Of a stretch of DNA of 64,000 nt, positions 33,318 through 43,823 are shown piece by piece. The position numbers and the translations under genes were made by a program. The DNA is from Terebella lapidaria (Eukaryota; Annelida; Polychaeta; Terebellida; Terebellidae): the NCBI GenBank assembly GCA_949152475.1, contig OX424560.1, positions 6,138,001 through 6,202,000 on the forward strand, in the 5' to 3' direction. Below the pieces are notes generated by a model. It had not been told where the DNA came from. It searched no databases and was given only the letters and a program-made list of their open reading frames with translations. How positions within the stretch are numbered: the first letter of the stretch is position 1; the number at the start of each line of letters is the position of its first letter.

Positions 33318-34795
33318 AATACAGGGGAATGTCTGCTGCGAAGGTGTGATCTATTATTCAATTTCCTGATAGCGAAATCCATTGTGGATTCTAAAGCATC
33401 TTGGTTCTCTTGTCGAACTTAATTGATCCTGTGGCGTCTGGGGTCGGACATGAGCAGTAAATTGCTTAGCTCGCTAGTCCAAAACAGACACGAGTCAGGT
33501 CTCATATTACAGCTGCATTCAATACACAGTGGCCAGATATTTCTTCCAAAGAGTAACTTTTAGAAAAAGAGTATCCTACCATGATTGGCCATCAATTAGA
33601 TACGTGTACAATGTTAGGAGTTGACGTATAGATATATAACCAATATATTTGTTCTATTTCATAGACTACTTGTACCAGTTTTCATAATTGTTATAGTCCA
33701 ATATTTCATTTTCTGTCTCTCGCCTTGACAACATTTCAGTGATTTCATTATTATTTTGAATCTAGTATCTGTAAATACATGTACTAGATCTATTGTCATA
33801 CTATCAATTTCATCCACCAGTGATTTGTTCATCAATATGCTCCTGATCAATGACATGGCACGGATATGATTTGAACTTTGCGAACAGAGGGCCGCTAAAT
33901 CAGTTTTAGCTTTCCAGGAAAGTGTGTTCACCAGGAGAGACATTAAATATTAGTCGTGGTGTTTGATTAGCAATAATTACCATTCAGTGATCATTCTTGA
34001 AGTATGCGTTGACAAATATCAATTATCAGGCAAATCACAGAGGCATATCAATAATACAGGCAAATCACAGAGCTCTGGACTTGAATTATATACTCAATAT
34101 AATTCTCGTTACGAACATTTCCTAAATAAATATGTCAAAGGCATGACAACGGCATGTTATTGGGTACCTGTCCATTCACCACGAGCGTATACCATAGTCA
34201 CACGTGCACCTGCAGTGTCAACTGACACGATAAGTTCTTCAATGACAAAGTTGGGAAAAAAAAACAATCCTCCTTTCTTTTCACAACAAGACTTGTGCAT
34301 TAGTATCATCCTCTGTTTGGGACAATGTGATGAGCCTAATTGTCTCGGTTACAAAAGCGTGATGTCTTTCCAAGGTCAGGTATGTATTCAAGCATGGAAT
34401 CCCCCCTCGTTTTCTCATATAACACGACCACAAACCGCAATACCAAGTATTAGCGATAAGAAAACAATGAAAAAAGTTTCACTCCTTCCCTGTTACTAGA
34501 AACAAATTACTATGAATGTGATGCCAGGGGACTGCGGCGTATTTTGTCCACATCACCATGGCGGTAGAATGATCGAAGTAGGAATAATTACATGATGTAC
34601 ACGACTATCATGCTGGTTGCAAATACCAATTCTTCCTAATCGGGAAGTTTAACTCTCCAATAATGTGTATTCAACACATAATGTTCCTCAGACGAATGAT
34701 TTTTGTCACCAAGGCGCCAATTTACTCAAGAGAAACTGGCATGAAAGGAACTTCGGTTTCATCGAAAGAAGGGGAAATCAGGATAGGAATGTTCA

Positions 34796-37176
34796 CACTT
34801 TCCGGAACCCGTTTCGGCACAGGATATTGGAAAACGATATTTTTCGGTTGGGAAACGATATGTGCGATTGGGAAACGCTTGCTTGGTGCCGCCTACAGCT
34901 TGGTACTAGTCCAAGCATAAAAACGGTCACCGAACGGCCTGAAAACCCGGGATTTTCGTGTTGGGCCAATATCAGTGTGTCAGAGCCAATAAATGTGTCA
35001 GAGCCATGGGGAACCGTCATAGCCACTCTGTGGAAACATTTTGAGTAGATCTAGTCTGAGTTGGATACAGTTGATATATTTTCCAGTTTAATGTGTTAGG
35101 TTCCTGGCAACCTTTACCTGCGTCCGCAAACTGCTCTCAAGCATGATTTATTTTAATTCTTGGGGGGTTTTTTCCATAAAATTGTATCATTGATGGTAAA
35201 TATGCCTCTGACAGCTGATTTGGTCAGCTATCTCAGGTAAATAATATTTCCTGCAACAATGTATACCCATTTACTGACGATGGTTATATCACCGATTATG
35301 AAGTTGCCAGATATCTCCCAGATTTGACTATATAAACTCAAAACATACCAAATATAATTTAATATATACATGTACACCTGTAGACCATCCAAATGATTCC
35401 ATTGAATGGATACGAGGTATTTCATGGCTCTGACACATCTGTTGGCACAAACACAAACTGTATGAAGTGTATTTCATGAGATGTTTCAACACGGAAATCC
35501 CGGGTTCTCAGGCCGTTCGCTAGCCGTTTTTTTTGCATGGACCAGTACCAAGCTGTAAGCGGGAATCGAGCAAGGGAAACGCCAAGCTGAACGGGGGTAG
35601 GTGTTGTTTTCCTCAATAAAGTATGAAAAAATAGGTGTAATCGTTAATCAAAAGAAAGACAAACATGCGTTAATGTTGTATAAAGTCTTCAGTGTCGACC
35701 AAACCTGCTATGCTTGATGTAATTTCGTTTTTGTTACGTGAAATGCGATGAAAATAACACCGTTTTGAAAAAATGAACACTGATGATTGAATATGTGTCT
35801 GATGCACACAAAAAGTAACACGAGTCAAGAGAAAGGTGTATTACATGATCTCCACCGAAAAGACATATTTTACATCGTCTCCTTAATAAATAGTTGTTGA
35901 TTTTCTGAACCATTGATGTTTCGCTGGGTAAACGATACTGTTCCGATTGGACATCAGTTCCGAATATGGGTGTTTCGATTGGTAAACGATATTTTATTGG
36001 AAATTTATGGCCGGTTAAGACTCGTTTTTGCCTATTATTAATTCATACTTCTTATTTCTCCTAACAGATGGCGTCTCGCAGCTTCAACGCCAGGTGTTAT
36101 AACTGTCATTTAAAGTTTGAACACTCTAACCACATAGTAAATCACTTATTTGACAAGCACCAAGAAAAAACCTTTTCAATATTGAGACCCACTGTGGATG
36201 ATGAAACAGGAAAAAAGCGTTACCAGGCTGGTTCAGAAATGGTTCAGAAAATCAACAAATATTTTTTAATGAGACGATGTAAAATGTGTCTTTCCGGTGG
36301 GGATCATGTAATACACCTTTCTCTTGACTCGTGTTACTTTTTGTGTGCATCAGACACATATTTAATCATCAGTATTCATTTTTTCAAAACGGTGTTATTT
36401 CCATCGCATTTCAACAAAAACGAAATTACATCAAGCATAGCAGGTTTGTCGACACTGAAGACTTTATACAACATTAACACATGTTTGTCTTTCTTTTGAT
36501 TAACGATTACACCTATTTTTCATACTTTATTGAGGAAAACAACACCTACCCCCGTTCAGCTTGGCGTTTCCCAATCGAACATATCGTTTCCCAACCGAAA
36601 AATATCGTTTTCCAATATCCTGTGCCGAAACGGATTCCGGACAGTGGTATAACAGTTGGTCTCGTATTTCATATGTACAAAATTTTCCGTTTCCCAATCG
36701 AAACAGCATCGATTACCAACCGGCGCCTTCTCCATACGTATCGTTTACCCAGCGAAACATCAATGGTTCAGAAAATCAGGAAATATTTATTAAGGAGACG
36801 ATGTAAAATGTTCCTTTTCGGTGGGGATCATGTAATACACCTTTCTCTTGACTCGTGTTACTTTTTGTGTGCATCAGACACATATTTAATCATCAGTGTT
36901 CATTTTTTCAAAACGGTGTTATTTTCATCGCATTTCACGTAACAAAAACGAAATTACATCAAGCATAGCAGGTTTGGTCGACACTGAAGACTTTATACAA
37001 CATTAACGCATGTTTGTCTTTCATTTGATTAACGATTACACCTATTTTTTCATACTTTATTGAGGAAAACATCACCTACCCCCGGTCAGCTTGGCGTTTC
37101 CCAATCGAACATATCGTTTCCCAACCGAAAAATATCGTTTTCCAATATCCTGTGCCGAAACGGATTCCGGACAGTG
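34796..37176. mobile_element. CACT-ended fold-back element with C2H2 exon, 2.38 kb
   Basis: Termini are CACTTTCCGGAA at the left and, complemented, CACTGTCCGGAA at the right, within ~83-bp inverted repeats (34796-34878, 37094-37176). The 5-bp duplication GTTCA flanks it (34791-34795, 37177-37181). Copy B keeps the empty site (GAATGTTCAGTGGTTAGG, near 52915). Internally there are further inverted and direct copies: 35430-35575 is inverted to 34880-35010, 35575-35940 is inverted to 36740-37100, and 36230-36500 repeats 36765-37030. The 5-bp duplication with CAC ends resembles Transib, but no transposase is present, so this is only a suggestion. Confidence 0.82.
36068..36240 (+). CDS. C2H2 zinc-finger exon carried by the fold-back element
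   Basis: Preceded by an acceptor-like TTTCTCCTAACAG directly before ATG. The peptide begins MASRSFNARCYNCHLKFEHS. It contains one canonical finger, C-x2-C-x12-H-x4-H (C10, C13, H26, H31), followed by DDETGKKRYQAG. After about residue 57 the ORF (open to 36499) runs into repeated element sequence and is probably not genuine. It could be a captured host exon or the remains of a transposase N-terminus. The parent gene is not recognised. Confidence 0.5.
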
Positions 37177-37737
37177 GTTCAGTTGTTATGTTAGGATAGA
37201 GCTAATGTCTGAAAAGTTGTACAGTTGTAACGAGTGTCTGTGTGAGAGCAGAGAGTAATTTCAAAATATTGACTACTGACGTGGATTTGTTGAAAAACTT
37301 GACCTTGAAAGCTTTGGATTCGATGTGTGTTTGTGGATGAATCAGAGAAGCATTGTATAACAGTTTGGCTGCCCAACTTATACTGTGATATAATAAGTAA
37401 CAATCGACCTGTTGAAGACTCACATTCATATCACGCAAGCAGTCACCATTGCTGATTTCGGAGGGAACAACAACATGCAGTGGATGCCAAAGCGAGGTCC
37501 GAATCAACCCACAAAATTGCGATAGTAAATATACCTCTATCTATATCTCAATGCGGCAGCCAAAATGCAGATAATAGTGACTTCACAGTCAGTCGACATT
37601 AACTGTGTCAACGGTACGCCACCAATGACGTGACATGCTAGCATCTTGACCTGACTTTCATCGAACGATCTGTCGATAAGTTGGAGATCCCACACAACGT
37701 GAGAACATATAACTCCAAATCTTATTCGGTATGATGT

Positions 37738-37857
37738 GTCTTTGGATAAACTATTTTGGTCGGGCTTTGTTTTGATTGCAAAATGTTGTATTTTACGTTT
37801 CTTATTAGCATCATCAAAACCTGGACGTATTGGTGGTAATGGATTGATACTTACATG
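37738..37857 (-). repeat. R1 short form inserted in copy A
   Basis: Copy B reads straight across (GGTGTGATGCCTTGAATTG near 53660), whereas A has ~120 bp from TGTCTTTGGATAAACTATTT to TTGATACTTAC. ATG is present at both junctions. This fixes the ends of one mobile R1 form. Confidence 0.85.
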
Positions 37858-38430
37858 CCTTGAATTGTGTTGAATATGCGATTATGCAAACTACTTGTGA
37901 GTGAAGCATTCAAACTCATAGTCGAATGCATTGAAACAATGAATGTGTTATCAAGGATCATTATAGATGCTCCTTGGTGTTATGTCGTGATTATTGTGAT
38001 GATGAATGCATGATATTTTTTTTACTGGAATATTCGTTTGATTATCCAGAACAGAAGTTGAAACTCGCACCACATCCCTGTACATATATCCTTAAAAAGA
38101 TATCGCGTTTCCACATCATATTCGACACTAGGTGAGACTAATGCAAAAGCCGTGTTTTGTAGTGACAGGACAATTGGTTTTCAAACTTGAAAATGGCATT
38201 GAGGTACACACGCTTCCATGATATAAACATAAACATGGATCCAATCACGCACCATTAATATGCCAAAGTATGACCAGCATCATCGGTATTTGTGGTAAGT
38301 GATTCTAGAGCTTTTATTATCAATATACATAGTTTTTGTGAGGTGATCTACCAATTAAATGGTGATAATAAATTATAACTCGTTTGGTGAAATGCATTTC
38401 CCGTAAGACGTTGAAACATGTCCCATGACA

Positions 38431-38568
38431 TCAATACTTCATGCAGGGCACGACCCAATTAACCTTATCTATGCAGAAAATCCTTGTACATACACGACTC
38501 GTGTTTTTCGTTTCAGGGGAGTAATCTCAATTTATAGTGTCCACATATTTGCGGAATTCATATCTTAG
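38431..38568 (+). pseudogene. R2c reading-frame fragment, copy A1
   Basis: Encodes HAGHDPINLIYAENP, then RVFRFRGVISIYS, and a stop. The same C-terminal-looking frame is open in all five copies in the window (here, 40762-40920, 54226-54357, 55205-55366, 63466-63591). Changes between copies are mostly conservative, so it probably descends from a coding exon. Function unknown. Confidence 0.55.
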
Positions 38569-39929
38569 GGTCAGCTGTGTGCTCCACCAAACCATCATCA
38601 ATATTGTTGACTAAATTACTATCTGCTGTAAAGGAAGGACTTCAGAAGTATTGTGATACTGCTTATTCCAGAAGTGGAATTAATCAGATGTGGGTTTTGA
38701 AGAATTCAAAAGAGCTTATTGAAAGTCTCAAATCACGCTGATTTCCACAATAACCAGTATCAAAACTTTTGACTTTTCTACCCTTTACACAACCATACCT
38801 CACTCTAAACTTAAAGAAAGGTTGAAAAATCTCATATTACAATCCTTCTTCCATAAGAATGGGAAAAGACATTATAAGTACCTGGTAGTTAATTATCAAT
38901 CTGTTTATTTCGTTCAAGAACATTCAGCATCAGACACTAAATATACTGAAACCGATGTTGTTGGTATGCTGGAATTTCTAATCGACAACATTTTCAGTTT
39001 GGTGGTGAAATATTCCAACAAACTATTGCGATTCCAATGGGGACTAGTGGTGCTCCATTGTTGGCAGATTTGTTTTTATATTCACACGAAGCAGAGTTCA
39101 TACAATCGCTTCTGAAGAGAGGAGAAAAGAAACTAGCCAGTTCATTCAATTTTACATACAGATACATTGACGATGTATTGTCATTGAACAATCCAAAGTT
39201 CAGTGATTATTTACATCTCATATATCCGGATGAACTGGAAATTAAAGACACCACAGACTCCTCCAAGTCTGCAGCATATCTTGACCTATACCTCGAAATA
39301 GACAAAAATGACAATCTATGTACCAGATTATATGACAAACGTGATGACTTCAATTTTCCCATCGTAAATTTCCCAGTACTGAGTAGTAACATACCAGCAG
39401 CTCCTGCGTATGGCGTCTATGTGTCTCAACTCATTCAATATGCTAGAGCATGTTCCAATTCCCAAGATTTTCTAGCCAGAGCCAAAATGCGAACTGATAA
39501 GTTATTAAAGCAGGGCTATTTGAGACCTAGATTGCAGTCGACCTTTAAGAAGCTTTATGGTCGTCATCAGGAATTAATAGACCATTTCGGTCTTTCTGTA
39601 ACTCAGATGATGGGAGATATTATCACATCATGATGATTGGTACTTGTAGAGTCGTTATTATAACCTAACTATGTCCTTCATCTCGATGGCATTTATTTTG
39701 GATATCACAGTGGGTGTCGCATGCGAGGCAAGAGAAGCTTACTCTTACTGGTACACCTGATCTCACATTTGGCTTAGCCGGATGTCTGTGATATTCAAAT
39801 TGCTCGGACCTTGATCACCAATTTTGAATTTTTGTCCAACCTTAACATACCGATTGTGTAAATTTTGTCCCTGGATTTTGAGTTTAGTCTTGCGGATTGT
39901 TTGGTGTTTGGTATCATACTTGTCTTTAG
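38569..39929 (+). pseudogene. Penelope-like reverse transcriptase, 5'-truncated insertion
   Basis: Inserted in copy A. Copy B has the uninterrupted sequence near 54350. A TTAG tetranucleotide flanks both ends (38565-38568, 39926-39929). Homology to the 56-kb Penelope ORF begins abruptly at SAVCSTK and continues through SRSGINQMWVLKNSKEL. A frameshifted SKLLTFLPFT region follows, then ADLFLYSHEAEFIQ, YIDDVLSLNNPKF (39150-39190) and LYDKRDDFNFPIVNFP. The last frame (39037-39633) ends at a natural stop after YGRHQELIDHF. At least two frameshifts disable it. No GIY-YIG domain is seen. Confidence 0.85.
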
Positions 39930-40264
39930 TATTGCACTGCAATTAATAGCAACGGATAATGAAAAAGCTTGTCAGTAATTCACGGGTTTCCACATATAGT
40001 CGGCGTTGAATGACAAAATTACTACAGTTTTGCGTTCACACCTCAGCAGAAATTGTGCCATTTCTAGAAAAAATTATCTGACATGGATGTTTTGCTACCG
40101 TAAATTCTGTGAAATGCCTTTTGATTGGTAATTATGTACTTGCCATACACCTATTTTACGGGGTCTGTTTGGATTCCTGAATGGTTTTGGTAAGTAGGAA
40201 CTTTACGTGAAAATATGTGTGTAAAATAAGGCCACCATATTGGCAAAAATAATAACTTAACTAT

Positions 40265-40352
40265 TAGGTTATCCACGGACACACTGGCGTCATCAGGGGC
40301 AGACAATGTGTGGAATGTAGTTGTTTCTACTGTACACTTGTTGGAATTAGTA
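40265..40352 (+). repeat. R1 fragment
   Basis: Shares GACACACTGGCGTCATCAGG and TTCTACTGTACACTTG with R1. The equivalent fragment lies in copy B at 54712-54800, so it predates the duplication. Confidence 0.8.
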
Positions 40353-40761
40353 CACAAGTGTTTTTATGCAACTTTGTGATTTTTTCGTGAGCATCTTTGT
40401 TTGTGATGCGCATAACATGTCATATGTCACCCTATTAGATTGCTCAGTAACATTTTACGGCGTATCATTTCCGCATGTTGGCTGTGGTCACCAAAAAACG
40501 ACATGGTACTCAACAAACAGCAGTTTGAAATTATTACCCTCATTCATATTTCCAATCACCCACCATTATCATCCAAAATATGACAATACCAATTATTATG
40601 GTAAGTGGTTTCAGACATTATTTTAGCCTCACGAATGGTGGTGCTATTCATCAATACATAATCCTTGTGATTTACCAGTTCAACATAAAAGTCAGTTATG
40701 TCTGGTTCGGTAAAACCTAATTTCCTGGAAGACTTTGAAGCATGCGCCATAACATTGTAAC

Positions 40762-40920
40762 TGTGTGCCGGGACACGACCTAATTAACCTTATTGATGCA
40801 GACAATCCTTTGATATTTACGACGCGTGTCCTTCTTCCCAAAGGTGTAATCCCAATTTATAACATCCACACAATGGAAGACTTCGTATCAGTGATGGGAG
40901 GAATGATAGGCGTTGAGTAA
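40762..40920 (+). pseudogene. R2c reading-frame fragment, copy A2
   Basis: Encodes VPGHDLINLIDADNPLIFTT, then GVIPIYNIHTM, ending ...GGMIGVE and a stop. It is a second, more diverged paralogue within the same unit, so the unit itself contains an internal duplication. Confidence 0.55.
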
Positions 40921-41139
40921 TCAAATATATTAAATACTGGCACACAGTACTCATGCCTCATCAGCTTATTGTGCAATTTGTAAATGTTGTTAGCTGATAT
41001 TGGACTACACTTTTCTTTTTTTTACTTTTGATTGGGTAATTATGTACTTGTCATACGTTTCACTGGGGTTGTTCCAAAAATTTAATTTGTGTTGGGGGCA
41101 GTTATGAAATAATGATATATACACTACAGTGCAGTCGGT

Positions 41140-41695
41140 AGGATTTTCGGGAGTGGGTACCACACCCCTTGGTCAAAAAAGTGGGTAGATTGTGAAAATT
41201 AGAGTAATTTTTTTTGCACCCCTTGGCCTCGAAAAAAGGGTAAATTCTGGAATTTACACGTAACTTTGTGATACAACACTGACAAGAGGGGATGAGATAT
41301 ATACAGGTCTCATATGGTGGAATATAGAGCAATAAACCTTTCAAAATTTTATTTCACCTCATTCCATCTCAAAGAACAGCTTATTCAAATAAGAAAATGT
41401 ATTACTGAACAAGTACCTAAACGCTTTTAGGAAGTTTGTATATTGCCAACAGATAACCATTGAATGATTATTTTTATGTAGGCAAACTCAATAATGGGAC
41501 TCGAGGGTATGACATCACCAACCTGTACTGGTCAACAATGGTCAACTGGCTCATGAAATACTTTATTGACTTGCTGACATAGACTGCAACACCATAATAC
41601 TATACAATTGCCAAAACAAATTTTCATACAACGAATGTAACAGTACAATTAAAATATATATACCAGACCCGGTAAGACTCATTGCATAATTATTT
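41140..41695. other. No gene seen
   Basis: Contains two related CACCCCTTGG-(G/T)-C...AAAAA stretches at 41160-41250. Otherwise unremarkable. Confidence 0.35.
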
Positions 41696-41699
41696 GCAT

Positions 41700-42961
41700 T
41701 CACTCATTGAAAACATGACAACTAAGTGAGTGTAAATGATAGAAAATGTAGTGAAGTGTGGGTTCACCCATGGCGGTTTGGGCCCGTGTTTTGATACGGC
41801 TCTGGCTAGAAAAGCCACATTCACAGGCTACAGAAGCCAGTGGTGATGTGGTTAGAGTAGAAGTCAATGTTCGAAAATCTGGGAAAGCTTCCCCGATTGA
41901 TGTGGTGGTTAGCATCTTTCACAGAGCAGGTAGGCCGATCATTGGATCCAAAGAGCGAAGGAAGTTCTTCCACCTTGGGTAATCGTTACACATCCTCCCA
42001 GAATCTACAAGCGGAGGCAAGGTTATCTGCTGGTGGGCTTCCTCCAGACCTATCTTGGGATCATTGGCTTATCGGTTATCACCGAAGGCTTCACATACTC
42101 TCTCTAGCGCAGCTCTGTGTTCGACGGACTCGTCTGCTCCTCTATCTACCCGGCCCGGATTCAGCAGGTGATCAACGTCTCCAAGAACTTTCATCGATGT
42201 GGGCTCAAAGGTGCTCCAGATTCTTCACAATTTTGTCAATGTAATGGGCTGCGTTACGTATTCTTGAATACGACGCGGAAACTGGCTCGGTCAGTAAGTG
42301 CATGGTCCTTGTAGTTGGTGATAATTCCCGCCACGTATGGACCGATTTCTTCATAGGCAAATTTTAGCATGGGGCCGCCGCTTTCTGGTAACCGTTTTAA
42401 GGTAGATATGGTACTGTTGACCATCGGACTCACCATACTTATATCTAGGTTGTCAGCCTGGGAGCATTTCGACAGTTTATCAAGGATTGACATTATGTCC
42501 ATGAAGGGTGCAGTTGTGAGGAAGAACTGAATGTTTTTTTCAATTTCAGGAGAATGCCTTTGACCTGGTCAGCTCCACCAGTTTTGCTTGCCTTCTCATG
42601 TTCTAGTGCCTCTAGTAGTGTCTCGTATACTTTACACACAGCCAAAGCTAGCTGGCTCGTAGACGGTTATAACGCACAGATGAATCATGGTAGTATCTGT
42701 AGACCATTTTCAGAGTACGTTGATATTCTTCAAAAGCTTCGACATCTCGCATGGCCTGCCCAGCTGCTAATGCTAGTCGATGCGCTACACAGTGGATTCC
42801 GATCATTGAAGGGTTGTAATTTCGCAGCAGCTTTGCCCTCCAGTTGTTCCCGTCATTACTGAAGCACCATCAGTAGCGAGAGATATAACTTTGGAAAACG
42901 ATAAGTTCCAGTCTAACGCGAACTTTCGCACTGTTCCGGCTATCGTCTTCACCGTCCCATC
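41700..42961 (-). pseudogene. hAT-like transposase remnant, 3' part, split by the Polinton-like element
   Basis: On the minus strand from 42960: a frame with KVISLATDGASVMTG (near 42880), the catalytic-core ..TDGA..M motif. Then, frameshifted, GIHCVAHRLALAAGQAM (near 42780), the conserved CVAHRLAL block. 42254-42502 is open (FMDIMSILDKLSKCSQADNL). The end (41700-41915) is a hAT dimerisation-like segment (ASVACECGFSSQSRIKTRA). Several frameshifts are present. The 5' side of the gene continues beyond the Polinton-like element at 50750-50825. This type resembles the DUF4371/ZMYM-like hAT derivatives. Confidence 0.8.
42956..42961. repeat. Left target-site duplication CCCATC
   Basis: Identical to 50750-50755 and immediately outside the TIR. 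Its 6-bp length is the Polinton/Maverick signature. Confidence 0.92.
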
Positions 42962-43823
42962 AGTAGTTAGGACCGCACTTTAGGCAGGTTTTTCCAGGTT
43001 TCGGTTTCGGGGGTTTTCCCGTGGTTATATGACGTCACTTCCGGTTTCGGTTTCGGTGGTTATATGACGTCACTTTCGGTTTCGGTGGTTATATGACGTC
43101 ACTTTCGGTTTCGGTGGTTATATGACGTAATAGGTGGTTATACGATGTAATAGATGACGTAATAGGTGGTTATACGACGTAATAGATGACGTAATAGGTG
43201 GTTATATGACGTAATAGGTTTTTATAGGATGTGATAGGTGGTTATACGATGTAATAGGTGACGTAATAGGTGATAATACGATGTAATAGGTGGTTATATG
43301 GCGTAATAGATGACGTAATAGATGACGTAATAGGTTTTTATAGGATGTGATAGGTGGTTATATGGTGGTTATATGATGTAATAGATGGTTATGGTGTACA
43401 TAATAGGCCTAGATGTGGTTATAGGACATAATTGGTTATGCAATAGGCACTATAGATGGTTTTGCAACATCAGTTTCGTTTTCTACATTCATAGATTGTG
43501 TGATAAGTGACTCAATAGGTGATGATTGGCTCAATAGGTGATGTAATAGGCCTAGGTGATGCAATGGGGTTATGACAAGGTCATGTGGTTGGGTTGGTTA
43601 CAGTTGGGTATGTGATAGGTTACATATATGGGTTGTAATCAGGTTGTAATAGATGATTAAGTAATAGGGGCTTGCACAATAGGCCAGGTAATTATGACGT
43701 CACCAGCATCCCCCTTTCGAAAGGACCAATCAGAGCCCCGGAATGCATGTGTGCATGTTCAGACAAGTCCCCCACGCTCATTAAATGACGTCACTACCGT
43801 CCCCCATTCGAACGGACCAATCA
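42962..43823 (+). repeat. Left TIR of Polinton-like element
   Basis: Inverted to 49900-50749. Roughly 43020-43400 is an irregular minisatellite of GACGTAATAGGTGGTTATA and GATGTAATAGG words. It includes several TGACGTCA palindromes (43030-43037 and following) and others near 43697 and 43785. The inner border lies at GGACCAATCA. Confidence 0.9.

Larger units (their letters stand above)
33550..41135 (+). repeat. Low-copy duplicated unit, copy A
   Basis: Direct counterpart of 50865-55592, roughly 85-90% alike by eye where alignable. Homology starts near AGAGTAACTTTTAGAA and ends near GAAATAATGATATATA. Copy A carries three insertions absent from B (34796-37176, 37738-37857, 38569-39929). It includes R2a (34145-34480), R2b (34620-34745) and two copies of the R2c reading frame. 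No complete gene is recognised. It may be an old transposable element or an endogenous viral or host segment. Confidence 0.85.

Noticed and set aside
40556..40750. Minus-strand ORF opposite the R2c upstream region
   Set aside because: Some minus-strand similarity exists between copies, but the frame breaks in copy B2, while the plus-strand R2c frame is open in all five copies.
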